Below are positions 8,672 to 15,851 of a DNA stretch of 17,378 nucleotides, piece by piece. A program made the translations under genes and the position numbers. Numbering within the stretch: position 1 is the first letter of the stretch; the number at the start of each line of letters is the position of its first letter. The notes under the pieces were generated by a model, which saw only the letters and a program-made list of their open reading frames with translations, ran no database searches and was not told the DNA's origin. The DNA comes from CAVPRW01 sp046727435 [NCBI: bacterium] (lineage in GTDB: Bacteria; Tectomicrobia; Entotheonellia; J063): assembly GCA_046727435.1 (NCBI GenBank), contig JBKPCR010000030.1, positions 1-17,378 on the forward strand, written 5' to 3'.

Positions 8672-9055
8672 CTCCGGCTCCTTTCCCAACCTGCATGGGG
8701 CATATACGTTGCCCTCAACGCCCTTGGCATCGCTTGCCGCCAAAGACAAGAGACCAACGTGTCGGGTGCGCGGAAATAAGCGTGGAACGGGGATATGCCC
8801 CTCCATCCGGGAGGGGATTAGACGCGGGTCAGGAGTTGCGGCCTCATCATGAAATGCATTCGAGCGCGCGGGTACGCTGTACCTGGCGGTTTTCCAGACG
8901 GGTAGCGATGCGTTTCCATCATACGCGTGCCCTTTGTCAGTCGAAAGCATGGGCCGCTCATGACGAGCGAGTCAGCCAACTCTAATGGAGCCTGGATGCC
9001 TTGTCAACCAGAACGCTGCAGCATCTGCAACCGCGGATGACGAAGCGAGACTCTG
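8672..9055 (-). other. 384-bp gap between binding proteins 3 and 2
   Basis: The only long gap inside the operon. I find no credible gene: the upstream extension of the binding protein 2 frame lacks family similarity. A sigma70-like promoter lies at 8979-9007. Transcription from it would give a leader of about 300 nt. I recognise no riboswitch or strong terminator in it. Confidence 0.5.
8979..9007 (-). promoter_or_regulatory. Likely sigma70 promoter upstream of binding protein 2
   Basis: On the minus strand: TTGACA (9007-9002, perfect consensus), 17-bp spacer, TAGAGT (8984-8979, 4 of 6). It would let binding proteins 2 and 1 and the permeases be transcribed without ATPase D and binding protein 3. 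Confidence 0.45.
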
Positions 9056-10696
9056 TTACTTGTCAACCCACGGCAGTGTGAGGTCCACAAACCACGACTG
9101 CGGCTGCACGAATCCCTTGACTTTAGGGCTCAGCGCCCGTGGGTTCAGATCGTGCACGATGAACACCCAGGGGGCATCGTCGACGATGATCTCGTGCGCT
9201 TTGGCCAAGATCTGATTCTGCTTGCCGAGGTCGAACTCCAGCTCCGCGGCCTCGATCAGCCGATCCACCTCGGGATTGATGTACGGCATGATGTTTTGGG
9301 ATTTCGGCGGCTGCGAGCCGCTGTGGAAAAAGCGCGTGAAGGTGCTGAAGGGATCGATAAAGCCATACGACACGTTCATCGCCCCTATGCCGGCGTTTTC
9401 AGGATCTTGAAAGCCCTTGCGCCAGCGCAGCAGCAGGGCATTCCATTCGATCGGGATCAGCTCCAGGTCGATGCCGACTTCCCGGAAGCTCTCCTGCACA
9501 TACTCGTTCATCGGCAGTGGCAGCATCTGTCCGGAGCCGCTCGTGGAGATGAGCGCGCTGGTCCTGATACGCTTCCCGTTATAGCCGGCCTGCCTGAGCA
9601 ACTCCTTGGCGCGCTTGGGATCATACTCATAGCGCACCTTGGGGTCGCCAAACCAGGGATGGTTGGGATAGACCTCGGAGATAGCTGGGGCACAGGTGCC
9701 GTTCAATAGCGACTTGCAGATCCCGTCGCGGTCGATGGCGTAGTTGGCGGCCTGCCGGACCAGCTTGTTATCCCATGGGGGCTTGGTAAGGTTGAGCGAA
9801 TAGGTCCAGTTATGCGGGTAGGAGCGCAGAATAATTTGAAAACCCGCTTGCCGCAGGCTGGGGATGGCATCTGGCGGGGGGACTTCGATCCAGTCCACCT
9901 GGCCGGTGCGCAGGGCGGCGAGCCGCGTGGTAGGCTCGGGCATGGGTAGTAAAACCACCTTGTCGGCTTTGGGAAGACGCCGCTTGTCCCAATATTCTGG
10001 GAAAGGTTCGAGCTCGGCGCGTTCGCGAGGCACCAGGCGGGTTAGCTTGAAGGGGCCGGTGCCGGCGGGATTCATCGCCACCTTGCCCCAGTCGCGCCCC
10101 ATTTTCTCCCATTGGGTCGGACTGCTGAACAGCACATAACATACCTGATAGGGGACGAAACTCGATGGACGGATGGTGGTGAATTCGACGGTATAGTCAT
10201 CGATTTTCCGCCAGCTCTTCAGCAGAGGAATCCGGAAATCGACCATGCCCGCCTGCTTCGGGTCGTATTGCGGGGCATCCTTATTGCGGACGCGGTCCAT
10301 GTTCCAGATCACGGCATCGGCGTTAAATTCCGTGCCATCGTGGAACTTGACGCCGCGGCGCAGGTAGAAGATCCACTTGGTGTTGTCCTCTGGGCTGACC
10401 TCCCAGCGCTCGGCTAGGCCGGGTACCAAGTTAGGGAGCCGCTCCCCCTGGGTGAGGTCCCAGTTGATCAAGGCATCATACATCTGATAGCCGATGAAGC
10501 GGTACCCTTCTCCACCCTGATCGGGTTGGCCAGCGGTATACGGAATGTCCGACGCCGTCATGCCAATGCGCAGCACCCCACCGCGCCCCTGGGCCATGGC
10601 AGCAGGTGTCCAGAGCAGGGTAGACATCACCATCAGCACGCCAATGACGAGCAGGAGCCTCCCATCAGATCTCAATTGTCCCTCAACATGTGCCAT
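9056..10696 (-). CDS. Peptide ABC transporter substrate-binding protein 3 (SBP_bac_5/DppA-like)
   Basis: Third periplasmic receptor, 546 aa, first of the three to be transcribed. ATG at 10696 follows AAAGGAG, 35 bp after the stop of the D-type ATPase. The signal peptide runs from the basic segment EGQLRSDGR through LLLVIGVLMVMSTLLW to PAAMAQG; there is no lipobox. Family marks are RIGMTASDIPYTAGQPDQGGEG, YLRRGVKFHDGTEFNADAV, AGTGPFKLTRLVPRERAELE and CKSLLNGTCAPAI. It lacks two residues that both paralogues have in the loop just before LISTSGSGQMLPLPMNE. In the first 70 mature residues it is the most distant of the three; near the C-terminus it is almost identical to binding protein 1 (3 differences in the last 48 residues). 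Confidence 0.95.
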   Translation of the reverse strand: MAHVEGQLRSDGRLLLVIGVLMVMSTLLWTPAAMAQGRGGVLRIGMTASDIPYTAGQPDQGGEGYRFIGYQMYDALINWDLTQGERLPNLVPGLAERWEVSPEDNTKWIFYLRRGVKFHDGTEFNADAVIWNMDRVRNKDAPQYDPKQAGMVDFRIPLLKSWRKIDDYTVEFTTIRPSSFVPYQVCYVLFSSPTQWEKMGRDWGKVAMNPAGTGPFKLTRLVPRERAELEPFPEYWDKRRLPKADKVVLLPMPEPTTRLAALRTGQVDWIEVPPPDAIPSLRQAGFQIILRSYPHNWTYSLNLTKPPWDNKLVRQAANYAIDRDGICKSLLNGTCAPAISEVYPNHPWFGDPKVRYEYDPKRAKELLRQAGYNGKRIRTSALISTSGSGQMLPLPMNEYVQESFREVGIDLELIPIEWNALLLRWRKGFQDPENAGIGAMNVSYGFIDPFSTFTRFFHSGSQPPKSQNIMPYINPEVDRLIEAAELEFDLGKQNQILAKAHEIIVDDAPWVFIVHDLNPRALSPKVKGFVQPQSWFVDLTLPWVDK

Positions 10697-10731
10697 CCTG
10701 CTCTCCTTTCCAAAGTCGAAGCGTCGGTGTC

Positions 10732-11712
10732 TCAATCTACGGTGTGGGTGGTCTCCAGGAGGAAACAGCGCCCCATATGCACTGGCGACAATTGGTAGGT
10801 ACTAGGGAAGGCCTCGCGGCAGCGCGCGTGTGCCGATGGACAGCGCGGCGCAAAACTACAGCCCGCGGGTAAACGCGTCAGGTCAGGTGGTTGGCCGGGA
10901 ATGGGGATGAGCTCCTGCCCTTTCCGGCCACGGTGTACCGTGGCGTTCATCAACCCCTGCGTGTACGGGTGCGCTGGCGCCTTCAGCACCTGGCGGACGG
11001 GGCCATATTCGACGATGCGTCCGGCATACATGACCGCCACCTCATCGGCGATCTCAGCGGCCACTCCCAGATCGTGCGTGACGAAGATCACCGCCATGCC
11101 CATGCGCTCCTGCAATTCCCGCAGCAGATATAGGATCTGCGCCTGCACCGTGACATCGAGCGCGGTCGTCGGTTCATCAGCCAACAGTAACTCCGGGTTG
11201 CAAGCCAAGGCGATGGCGATTATGGCGCGCTGCCGCATGCCGCCGCTCATCTCGTGGGGATAGGATTTCAACCGACGGGCGGGCGAGGGGATCTGCACGA
11301 TTTCCAGGAGCTCCAGCGCCCGGCGTTGCGCCTGGTCCCTGGACATCTGTTGGTGGCGTACCAGGGTCTCGACGATCTGCTCGCCCACAGTGTAGACCGG
11401 GTCCAGGGCGGTCATCGGTTCCTGGAAAATCATCGACACCAAGCCGCCACGGATGTCCTGAACTTCGTGCTCGGGCAACTCGTAGAGGTTCATGCCTCTG
11501 AGCCACACCTCGCCGCTGATGCGCGTGCGCACCTTGGGCAGCAGTCTGACCAGCGAGCGCAGCGTGACGCTCTTCCCCGATCCCGACTCGCCCAGGATGG
11601 TCAAGACTCTGCCTGGTTCCAGGCTGAACGTGATGCCGTTGACGGCCTTGACGATGCCGTCTCGCGTTGTAAACTCGACGTGTAAATCTTTGACTTCGAC
11701 GAGCGTTGCCAT
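10732..11712 (-). CDS. Oligopeptide/dipeptide ABC transporter ATPase, OppD/DppD type
   Basis: First gene of the importer operon; cytoplasmic ATPase that pairs with the F-type ATPase. Its 326 residues contain Walker A GESGSGKS (41-48), Q-loop in [10 protein letters not shown] (about 96-105), signature MSGGMRQRA (155-163), Walker B LLLADE (175-180) and switch His in VTHDLG (213). The C-terminal extension has the OppD Cys pattern [15 protein letters not shown]; related cysteines hold a [4Fe-4S] cluster in some actinobacterial homologues. ATG at 11712 is preferred because the family start ([13 protein letters not shown]) follows directly. An in-frame GTG at 11727 would add MEPLP. Neither start has a strong ribosome binding site. 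Placing D at the head of the operon, before the binding proteins, is unlike the usual A-B-C-D-F order. Confidence 0.95.
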   Translation of the reverse strand: MATLVEVKDLHVEFTTRDGIVKAVNGITFSLEPGRVLTILGESGSGKSVTLRSLVRLLPKVRTRISGEVWLRGMNLYELPEHEVQDIRGGLVSMIFQEPMTALDPVYTVGEQIVETLVRHQQMSRDQAQRRALELLEIVQIPSPARRLKSYPHEMSGGMRQRAIIAIALACNPELLLADEPTTALDVTVQAQILYLLRELQERMGMAVIFVTHDLGVAAEIADEVAVMYAGRIVEYGPVRQVLKAPAHPYTQGLMNATVHRGRKGQELIPIPGQPPDLTRLPAGCSFAPRCPSAHARCREAFPSTYQLSPVHMGRCFLLETTHTVD

Positions 11713-11742
11713 GGGCAAGGGTTCCACGTCTGTGTGAGGGCC

Positions 11743-11759
11743 GTTGGCGAATGGCCAAC
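11743..11759. promoter_or_regulatory. Palindrome overlapping the operon promoter, possible operator
   Basis: GTTGGC-GAATG-GCCAAC, perfect 6-bp arms with a 5-bp centre. It begins at the edge of the -10 box and covers the expected transcription start of the transporter operon. This is a typical repressor position, but no regulator gene lies nearby. Confidence 0.4.
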
Positions 11760-11787
11760 TATATCACATCGCCACGTATTGTTTCGA
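11758..11787 (-). promoter_or_regulatory. Likely sigma70 promoter of the peptide importer operon
   Basis: On the minus strand: TCGAAA (11787-11782, 4 of 6), 18-bp spacer, TATAGT (11763-11758, 5 of 6). It lies about 45 bp upstream of the ATPase D start, in the only gap between it and the helicase remnant. Confidence 0.4.
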
Positions 11788-11801
11788 GGGATTATCTGCT
11801 C

Positions 11802-12277
11802 TCATAAGGCCGCCACGAGATGCGCATACCACTGGTGCATCAGGTCCAGCGTCGGCACCACGATCAGCGTGCTCTGCTGCGTGACTTGCAGGGCGAGCTG
11901 CGCCAGGGAGGTCTTGCCGGCGCCCGTGGGCAGCACGCTGGCGCCCTGGCGCCCGGCGGCACGCCAGGCCGCCAGCGCTGCCCGCTGATGGGGGTACGCC
12001 TGCATCGGCAGCACTGGCACCAGCGGGAGGGGACCGAAGGCCGGCGCCTGGTCCACCAGCCGCGTGCCCTCGGCCCGGAGCGCCTCGACCAGGCGCCGGT
12101 AGCGCAGGGCCGGGAGGCGAAAGCGCTCCACCCGGTCGTCCCAGGTGACGTAGTCGATCCACGCATTGCCCGGCGGCGGGGGGTGAAACAACAGGGTGCC
12201 GCGGTCGAACGACAGGGTCGGGGGGCGAGCCGTGGGACGTGCTCCGTGGTCCCGGGAGTCGGTGTACTGGTCGTCAC
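11802..12277 (-). pseudogene. XPB/RAD25-like DEAD/DEAH helicase, N-terminal fragment
   Basis: The translation contains PTLSFDRGTLLF, YPHQRAALAAWRAAGRQGASVLPTGAGKTSLAQLAL (in pieces: Q-motif region, then Walker A LPTGAGKT) and STLIVVPTLDLMHQWYAHLVAAL, which is motif Ia. This matches the N-terminus of superfamily 2 helicases of the XPB-like group, usually about 450-550 aa. Here it ends at TGA right after motif Ia. Downstream in frame there is no DECH box, so it is a true truncation and not a simple nonsense change. The N-terminus also seems shifted: a GTG at 12277 opens TSTPTPGTTEHVPRLAP, and one more C in the run of six at about 12220 would join it to PTLSFDRG. It sits just upstream of the importer promoter and marks the old boundary. 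Confidence 0.75.
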
Positions 12278-12392
12278 GGCGTGATGCGGTGGGGATTATA
12301 CCGCATCTGTGAGGCGAGGGAAACGTGCCGGCCATCGTCGACGGATGGCGAACCGCGATGGCCGCCTGCAACGATCGTTTTTTCCAGAGCCG

Positions 12393-12881
12393 TCAGGGAC
12401 TGGTCCAACGCAGCGTATCGCCGATGTCGATCCCAGCTTTCGCCGCCGTACCTGCGTTCACTCCCAGCACGAATGGCGCCAGACCGTGCGACGTGTCTGT
12501 CGGACACCGGAGCGGTGGTCAACAGGAAGGGACCGCAGCAGAGAGGGATGTCATGCGCCGCTCGGCGTCGGCGAACATGATGTCCAGGGAGATGAACGGA
12601 TTGAACATCCAGCAGCTCAGCGGCTGTGCGGTCTCAACGATGCACAGCATGCCTTGATCCGCAGGCAGCGGGAGGCGTTCCATGAGGCCCCGCATGCGGG
12701 TTTCGCTCGTGGTCGCCAGCTCGGCCTCGACCGTCAAGAGCACCGCACCTGTGCCGGGGCGGACTGCTGCCACGCGGGTGCGCGGCAGGTCGGCTGCATG
12801 CAGCGGCGCCAGCCACACATAGACGAAACAGCATAGCATGCGCGCGAACATCCGCAGCGAGCGATTCCTCACTTCGTTCAT
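12393..12881 (-). pseudogene. DUF192 family exported protein with in-frame TGA at codon 121
   Basis: DUF192 proteins are small exported or cytoplasmic proteins of unknown function. This one starts at 12881 with ATGA overlapping the epimerase stop, so translation is coupled. A signal peptide is visible (MFARMLCCFVYVWLAPLHA-AD). Family marks are ETRMRGLMERLPLPADQGMLCIV, PLSCWMFNPFISLDIMFAD and, after the stop, GLAPFVLGVNAGTAAKAGIDIGDTL. The reading frame after TGA (12519-12521) continues unchanged for 41 residues to a second TGA at 12393, so the lesion is one codon; CGA (Arg) to TGA is the simplest origin. A 5-bp stem (CACCG-CTC-CGGTG) starts one base after it. Read-through or selenocysteine cannot be excluded but is unlikely. 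Without read-through the product would be 120 aa, lacking the conserved C-terminus. Confidence 0.8.
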
Positions 12882-13846
12882 GCGACCGGTGATAACCCGG
12901 CTTTCTGTCGTAGCCTATTGATGTTACGTTTGATGCCTTCTTCGATGGTAAACGTCGGGGCATAGCCGATTTCGTCGCGCGTCGCGCTGCCGTCAAACTG
13001 CCAGGTCTGGCGGTAGCGGCCGGGCTGTAGCGTCATCTCGGCCTGGGGGAGGAGCCGACGGACATAGCCGAACACCTCGCGCATCGGCCGCAGATCACCG
13101 CGCACGGTCAACGCTTTCGTCCGCGTCCTGCCCGCCTGGCTGGCGAGCACGACGGCGCGGGCCACGTCCTCGACGTAGAGCCAATCCATCTGATCGTCGC
13201 CATACGGCACGACGCAGGGCCCCTGCCCCAGCGCCGGTTTATCGATCAGCTCGCTCAGGTAGCCCACGCCGGTGCCGCGGGCCACCGTCTCGGTCTTGCC
13301 ATAACCATAGACAAGGGTAAAGCGCAGGCCGATGACGTCTAGATCGTACTTCCGCGCATAGTGCAGGGCCATCTGTTCATTATAGGCTTTACAGGCACCA
13401 TAGACGGTTTGTGGATCATGCGGGGCATCGTTCAGCACGATGCCATCTGGCCCGATCGAGCGCGGCCCAAACACCGCCACCGAGCTGGCCCACACCACCT
13501 TCTCTAATCCCAATAAGCAGGCGCCCTCGAAGATATGATTCGTGCCCTGGCAGTTCACCTTCAGCGCCAGCGGAAAATTCGCCTCAGAGCTCGACGTCAG
13601 CAGGGAGGCCAGATGAATGACCTTGTCCACACGCTGTTCCCGCAGGGTATGAAAGAGCTGCGACCACTCCGTCACATCGCCACGCACCACCGTCACGCGC
13701 TGGAGATGCTCGGCCGGGATGACGTCGGCGAGCCATGACGCATTGGGAGCGATGTCAAAACAGACTACACGCTCGCCCGACTGCACGAGATCGCGTACCA
13801 CGTACGCGCCGATGAAGCCAGTGCCACCGGTCACCAGATAGTTCAT
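12878..13846 (-). CDS. NAD-dependent epimerase/dehydratase (extended SDR)
   Basis: Likely acts on a nucleotide sugar or similar substrate in the cytoplasm, using NAD(P). Its 322 aa have the Rossmann motif TGGTGFIG (6-13), the acidic Asp31 after the second strand (VVCFD) that favours NAD, GDV at 56-58, HLASLL at 79-84, the catalytic Ser in WASSVAVFG (119-127) and YxxxK as YGACK (Tyr149, Lys153). The C-terminal part ALTVRGDLRPMREVF then ATRDEIGYAPTFTIEEGIKR is typical of the family. ATG at 13846 is preceded by GGAGGAGGGGAG and lies 17 bp after the dehydrogenase-like gene; the open frame to 14089 would overlap that gene. Its stop overlaps the DUF192 start. It is the only intact member of this three-gene unit. 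The substrate cannot be told. Confidence 0.92.
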   Translation of the reverse strand: MNYLVTGGTGFIGAYVVRDLVQSGERVVCFDIAPNASWLADVIPAEHLQRVTVVRGDVTEWSQLFHTLREQRVDKVIHLASLLTSSSEANFPLALKVNCQGTNHIFEGACLLGLEKVVWASSVAVFGPRSIGPDGIVLNDAPHDPQTVYGACKAYNEQMALHYARKYDLDVIGLRFTLVYGYGKTETVARGTGVGYLSELIDKPALGQGPCVVPYGDDQMDWLYVEDVARAVVLASQAGRTRTKALTVRGDLRPMREVFGYVRRLLPQAEMTLQPGRYRQTWQFDGSATRDEIGYAPTFTIEEGIKRNINRLRQKAGLSPVA

Positions 13847-13863
13847 GGCGTCTCCCCTCCTCC

Positions 13864-14609
13864 TCAGGCGCCGGTCTCGTGTATGGCCCGCTCGGCGATC
13901 AACTCCTGCTGGATGCGCGCAAACACTCCAGGCCCCTCCTGCATCAGGGCGCTGCCGATCTGCACCGCCTTGGCCCCACGGCTCAGCGCTCCATGGGCCT
14001 CCCTGCCGTTCGCTACGCCGCCCACCGCCATGAGGTCGAGAGCCCCATCGAGCGCTGGCACGAAGGTCGGAGGCGTATGGCAGACACATACCGCGATCTG
14101 GTGGCGCCGTAGCCGCTCGACGGCATGTCCCACCGCCCCGTCCGGAAGCCCCGGCAGCTTCACCGCCAGCGGCACCGGGACGGCGGCGCGGACCGCCTTC
14201 ACCACCGCTTCCACCGCGGCGAGGTCACACATTCCACCCCGATTGCAGGGGACGATGGGATCGCTGAGGTTCAGCTCGACGATCTGCACCCCGGCTTGTG
14301 CATAGGCTTGCGCCAGTTCCACATACTCTGCCGTGGTACATCCCGCCACGCTGCCGATGATCGGTTTTCCAGCCGCCTTCAGCGCCGAGAGCACGCCCAG
14401 ATAGTACGGTTGCCCCGGATTCTCGAGGCCACACCCTGTCACGGCATCCACCCGTGCCTGCGTCGTCGTGTCTTGATGACCGCCGCTCCCGTCGCCGAGG
14501 CTGCCAGCTCACGCAGCTCCTCACGCGTCCCCGACCACGCGCCGGAAGCATTCATCAGGCATGACGGCAAGGTGATATTCGCCAGCGTCGTCGATAGCCC
14601 TGGCACCAT
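13864..14609 (-). pseudogene. Dihydroorotate dehydrogenase-like protein, frameshifted
   Basis: FMN-dependent class 1 dihydroorotate dehydrogenase fold. ATG at 14609 follows AGGAG and opens VPGLSTTLANITLPSC and MNASGAWSGT, then ATGAAVIKT. The frame then breaks: an apparent extra dinucleotide (GTGT for GT, about 14468-14471) shifts it. The continuation TTTQARVDAVTGCGLENPG, ELNLSDPIVPCNRGG, LAVKLPGLP, LMAVGGVANGREA and AVQIGSALMQEGPGVF lies in the other frame to the stop at 13864. Joined, it would be about 247 aa, shorter than the usual 300 or more, mainly in the region before the final GGV strand. The class 1A catalytic Cys in NLSCPN is Asp here (NLSDPI). So it may never have been a true pyrimidine-synthesis enzyme. 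It is first in a unit with the epimerase and DUF192 genes. Confidence 0.8.
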
Positions 14610-15055
14610 GTTTCTCCTGATCCGGTAGCCTTTGTCGTCGGCCGATGCTCAGGATCGTCCCACTGCCGCAAAGAGTCCCGTCAAGGGCGCCTATTCTACC
14701 GTTGTCCTGTGAGAGGGGTCAAGGCACAGGGGAGACGGCGGCGTTGGGAGAGGGCTGGGGAGAAGGGATCGGCATTGAGACGGAGTCATACAATGCTGAC
14801 GCACACCGGCCATCGTCAATGGCCCCCATCCTGGATCGGCGTCTTCTGGAGGCTATCTCCCGCCTCTCGTCCACGGCAAGGCGTGTGGGGTCTTCGCGCC
14901 ACGACCGTGGTGGGTGGGGACAGGTCACGTGCCGCACCACTGCGGGGACGGGACGTGGCCCGCCTGCAGGGTGACACGCCTGGAGAAGGCACGAACGTCC
15001 ATCGTTGCCCCGGCAGCCGAACGCGTGACCGATGGGATAGGCTGCGGCTCGGCCT
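14610..15055. other. Intergenic region between the dehydrogenase-like unit and ComM copy 2
   Basis: No gene is supported. It holds a likely minus-strand promoter (14693-14722). It also has a purine-rich stretch of GAGAGGGG, GGGAGAGGGCTGGGGAGAAGG type (about 14708-14770), which resembles dispersed intergenic repeats seen in many GC-rich genomes. The stretch 15000-15055 may be the decayed Walker A part of ComM. Confidence 0.4.
14693..14722 (-). promoter_or_regulatory. Likely sigma70 promoter of the dehydrogenase-epimerase-DUF192 unit
   Basis: On the minus strand: TTGACC (14722-14717, 5 of 6), 18-bp spacer, TAGAAT (14698-14693, 5 of 6). It lies about 85 bp upstream of the first start codon. It overlaps the purine-rich repeat. 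Confidence 0.5.
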
Positions 15056-15351
15056 TGGCTGACCGCCATCGCGTCGGCGATGACCCTCGCCGAGGCCATC
15101 GAGATCACCGGCATCCATCATGTCGCCGGCCTCACCGGCGACCGCACCGCATGGGTGACGGCTCGCCCGTTTCGCGCCCCCCATCACACCATCTCGAATG
15201 TCGGGCTGATCGGCGGGGGCGCCGTGCCGATGCCAGGCGACGTGTCGCTGGCCCACCATGGCGTGCGCTTTCTCGATGAACTGCCCGAGTTCCGCCGCCA
15301 TGTGCTGGAGGTCTTGCGGCAACCGCTGGAGAAGAGCATCGCAAGAATACA
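15056..15351 (+). pseudogene. ComM/YifB Mg-chelatase-like ATPase fragment, copy 2
   Basis: Reads [45 protein letters not shown] (both cited in part), then [19 protein letters not shown] and [19 protein letters not shown]. This is the central ComM block with an intact Walker B-like LDELPE. The Walker A loop upstream is not recognisable and family similarity stops after position 15351, where the normal VTISRA continuation is missing. About 100 residues of a roughly 500-aa protein remain, so it cannot work as an ATPase. It is homologous to, and in the same orientation as, the fragment at 2-229, but keeps a segment deleted there. Confidence 0.75.
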
Positions 15352-15851
15352 ATCTCCCGCGTGTCCTCGACCTCGCCGCGCTGGCTGTGCTCGCCGCGTG
15401 GGGTAGAACACCGACGGTCTCGATTACAGCACGGTAGCCCCCATGCAGATGCTCACGGCCCAGGCGTGGCCGGGATGCCAAATTCCTGTTGACAAGCCGG
15501 CTGAGCGTCCTTACACTCGCGCCAAACTTCCGTTCTTTCGTGGTACATCCCAGCTCCGCCGGCGGCCGGCAGACATGAGGGAGCGCGCTGATGACTTACG
15601 CCTGGATCGACCTCTCCTGCAGGCCTCCTACCATGCCTAGTCCCTCGCCTCCAGCCCGCTTTCTCCTGAGGCCCCAACTCCTGACCCTCGTCTAGCCCCT
15701 CCGCGCGAGGAGGGACATGCCCCCGTTTCAGTCCATGCTGGCCCCTTTCATCTTCACGTCCAAGTGAGGTAGGGCAGAACCGTGTGCTCTCGCATCACAC
15801 CGTGCCTGGCATGCCCCACGTCGGGAACAGCGGTCGAACAGGAGGTGGATC
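15352..15851 (+). other. Noncoding stretch between ComM copy 2 and the GYD gene
   Basis: About 15359-15430 resembles 227-300 near the other ComM fragment. A promoter-like site lies at 15489-15517. A GC hairpin, CCCTCC (15697-15702) with GGAGGG (15709-15714), follows about 180 bp later without a T-run. No open frame here has both a binding site and a recognisable protein. Confidence 0.4.
15489..15517 (+). promoter_or_regulatory. Strong sigma70-like promoter without an obvious gene
   Basis: TTGACA (15489-15494, perfect consensus), 17-bp spacer, TACACT (15512-15517, 4 of 6). The nearest recognisable gene on this strand is the broken GYD gene about 335 bp downstream. Confidence 0.4.

Noticed and set aside
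8672-8950. 93-residue N-terminal extension of binding protein 2
   Set aside because: No family similarity, no ribosome binding site at 8950, and a good site and signal peptide at the 8671 start.
12370-12379. AACGATCGTT palindrome followed by T residues as a terminator
   Set aside because: A 10-bp palindrome with no loop cannot form a normal terminator hairpin, and it points in the plus direction, where no gene ends.
12274-12522. 82-aa minus-strand open frame after the DUF192 stop
   Set aside because: It is an alternative frame over the DUF192 C-terminus and helicase upstream region; the conserved DUF192 residues lie in the other frame.
14645-14974. 109-aa plus-strand open frame
   Set aside because: It runs through the purine-rich intergenic repeat and promoter region, with no binding site and low-complexity protein.
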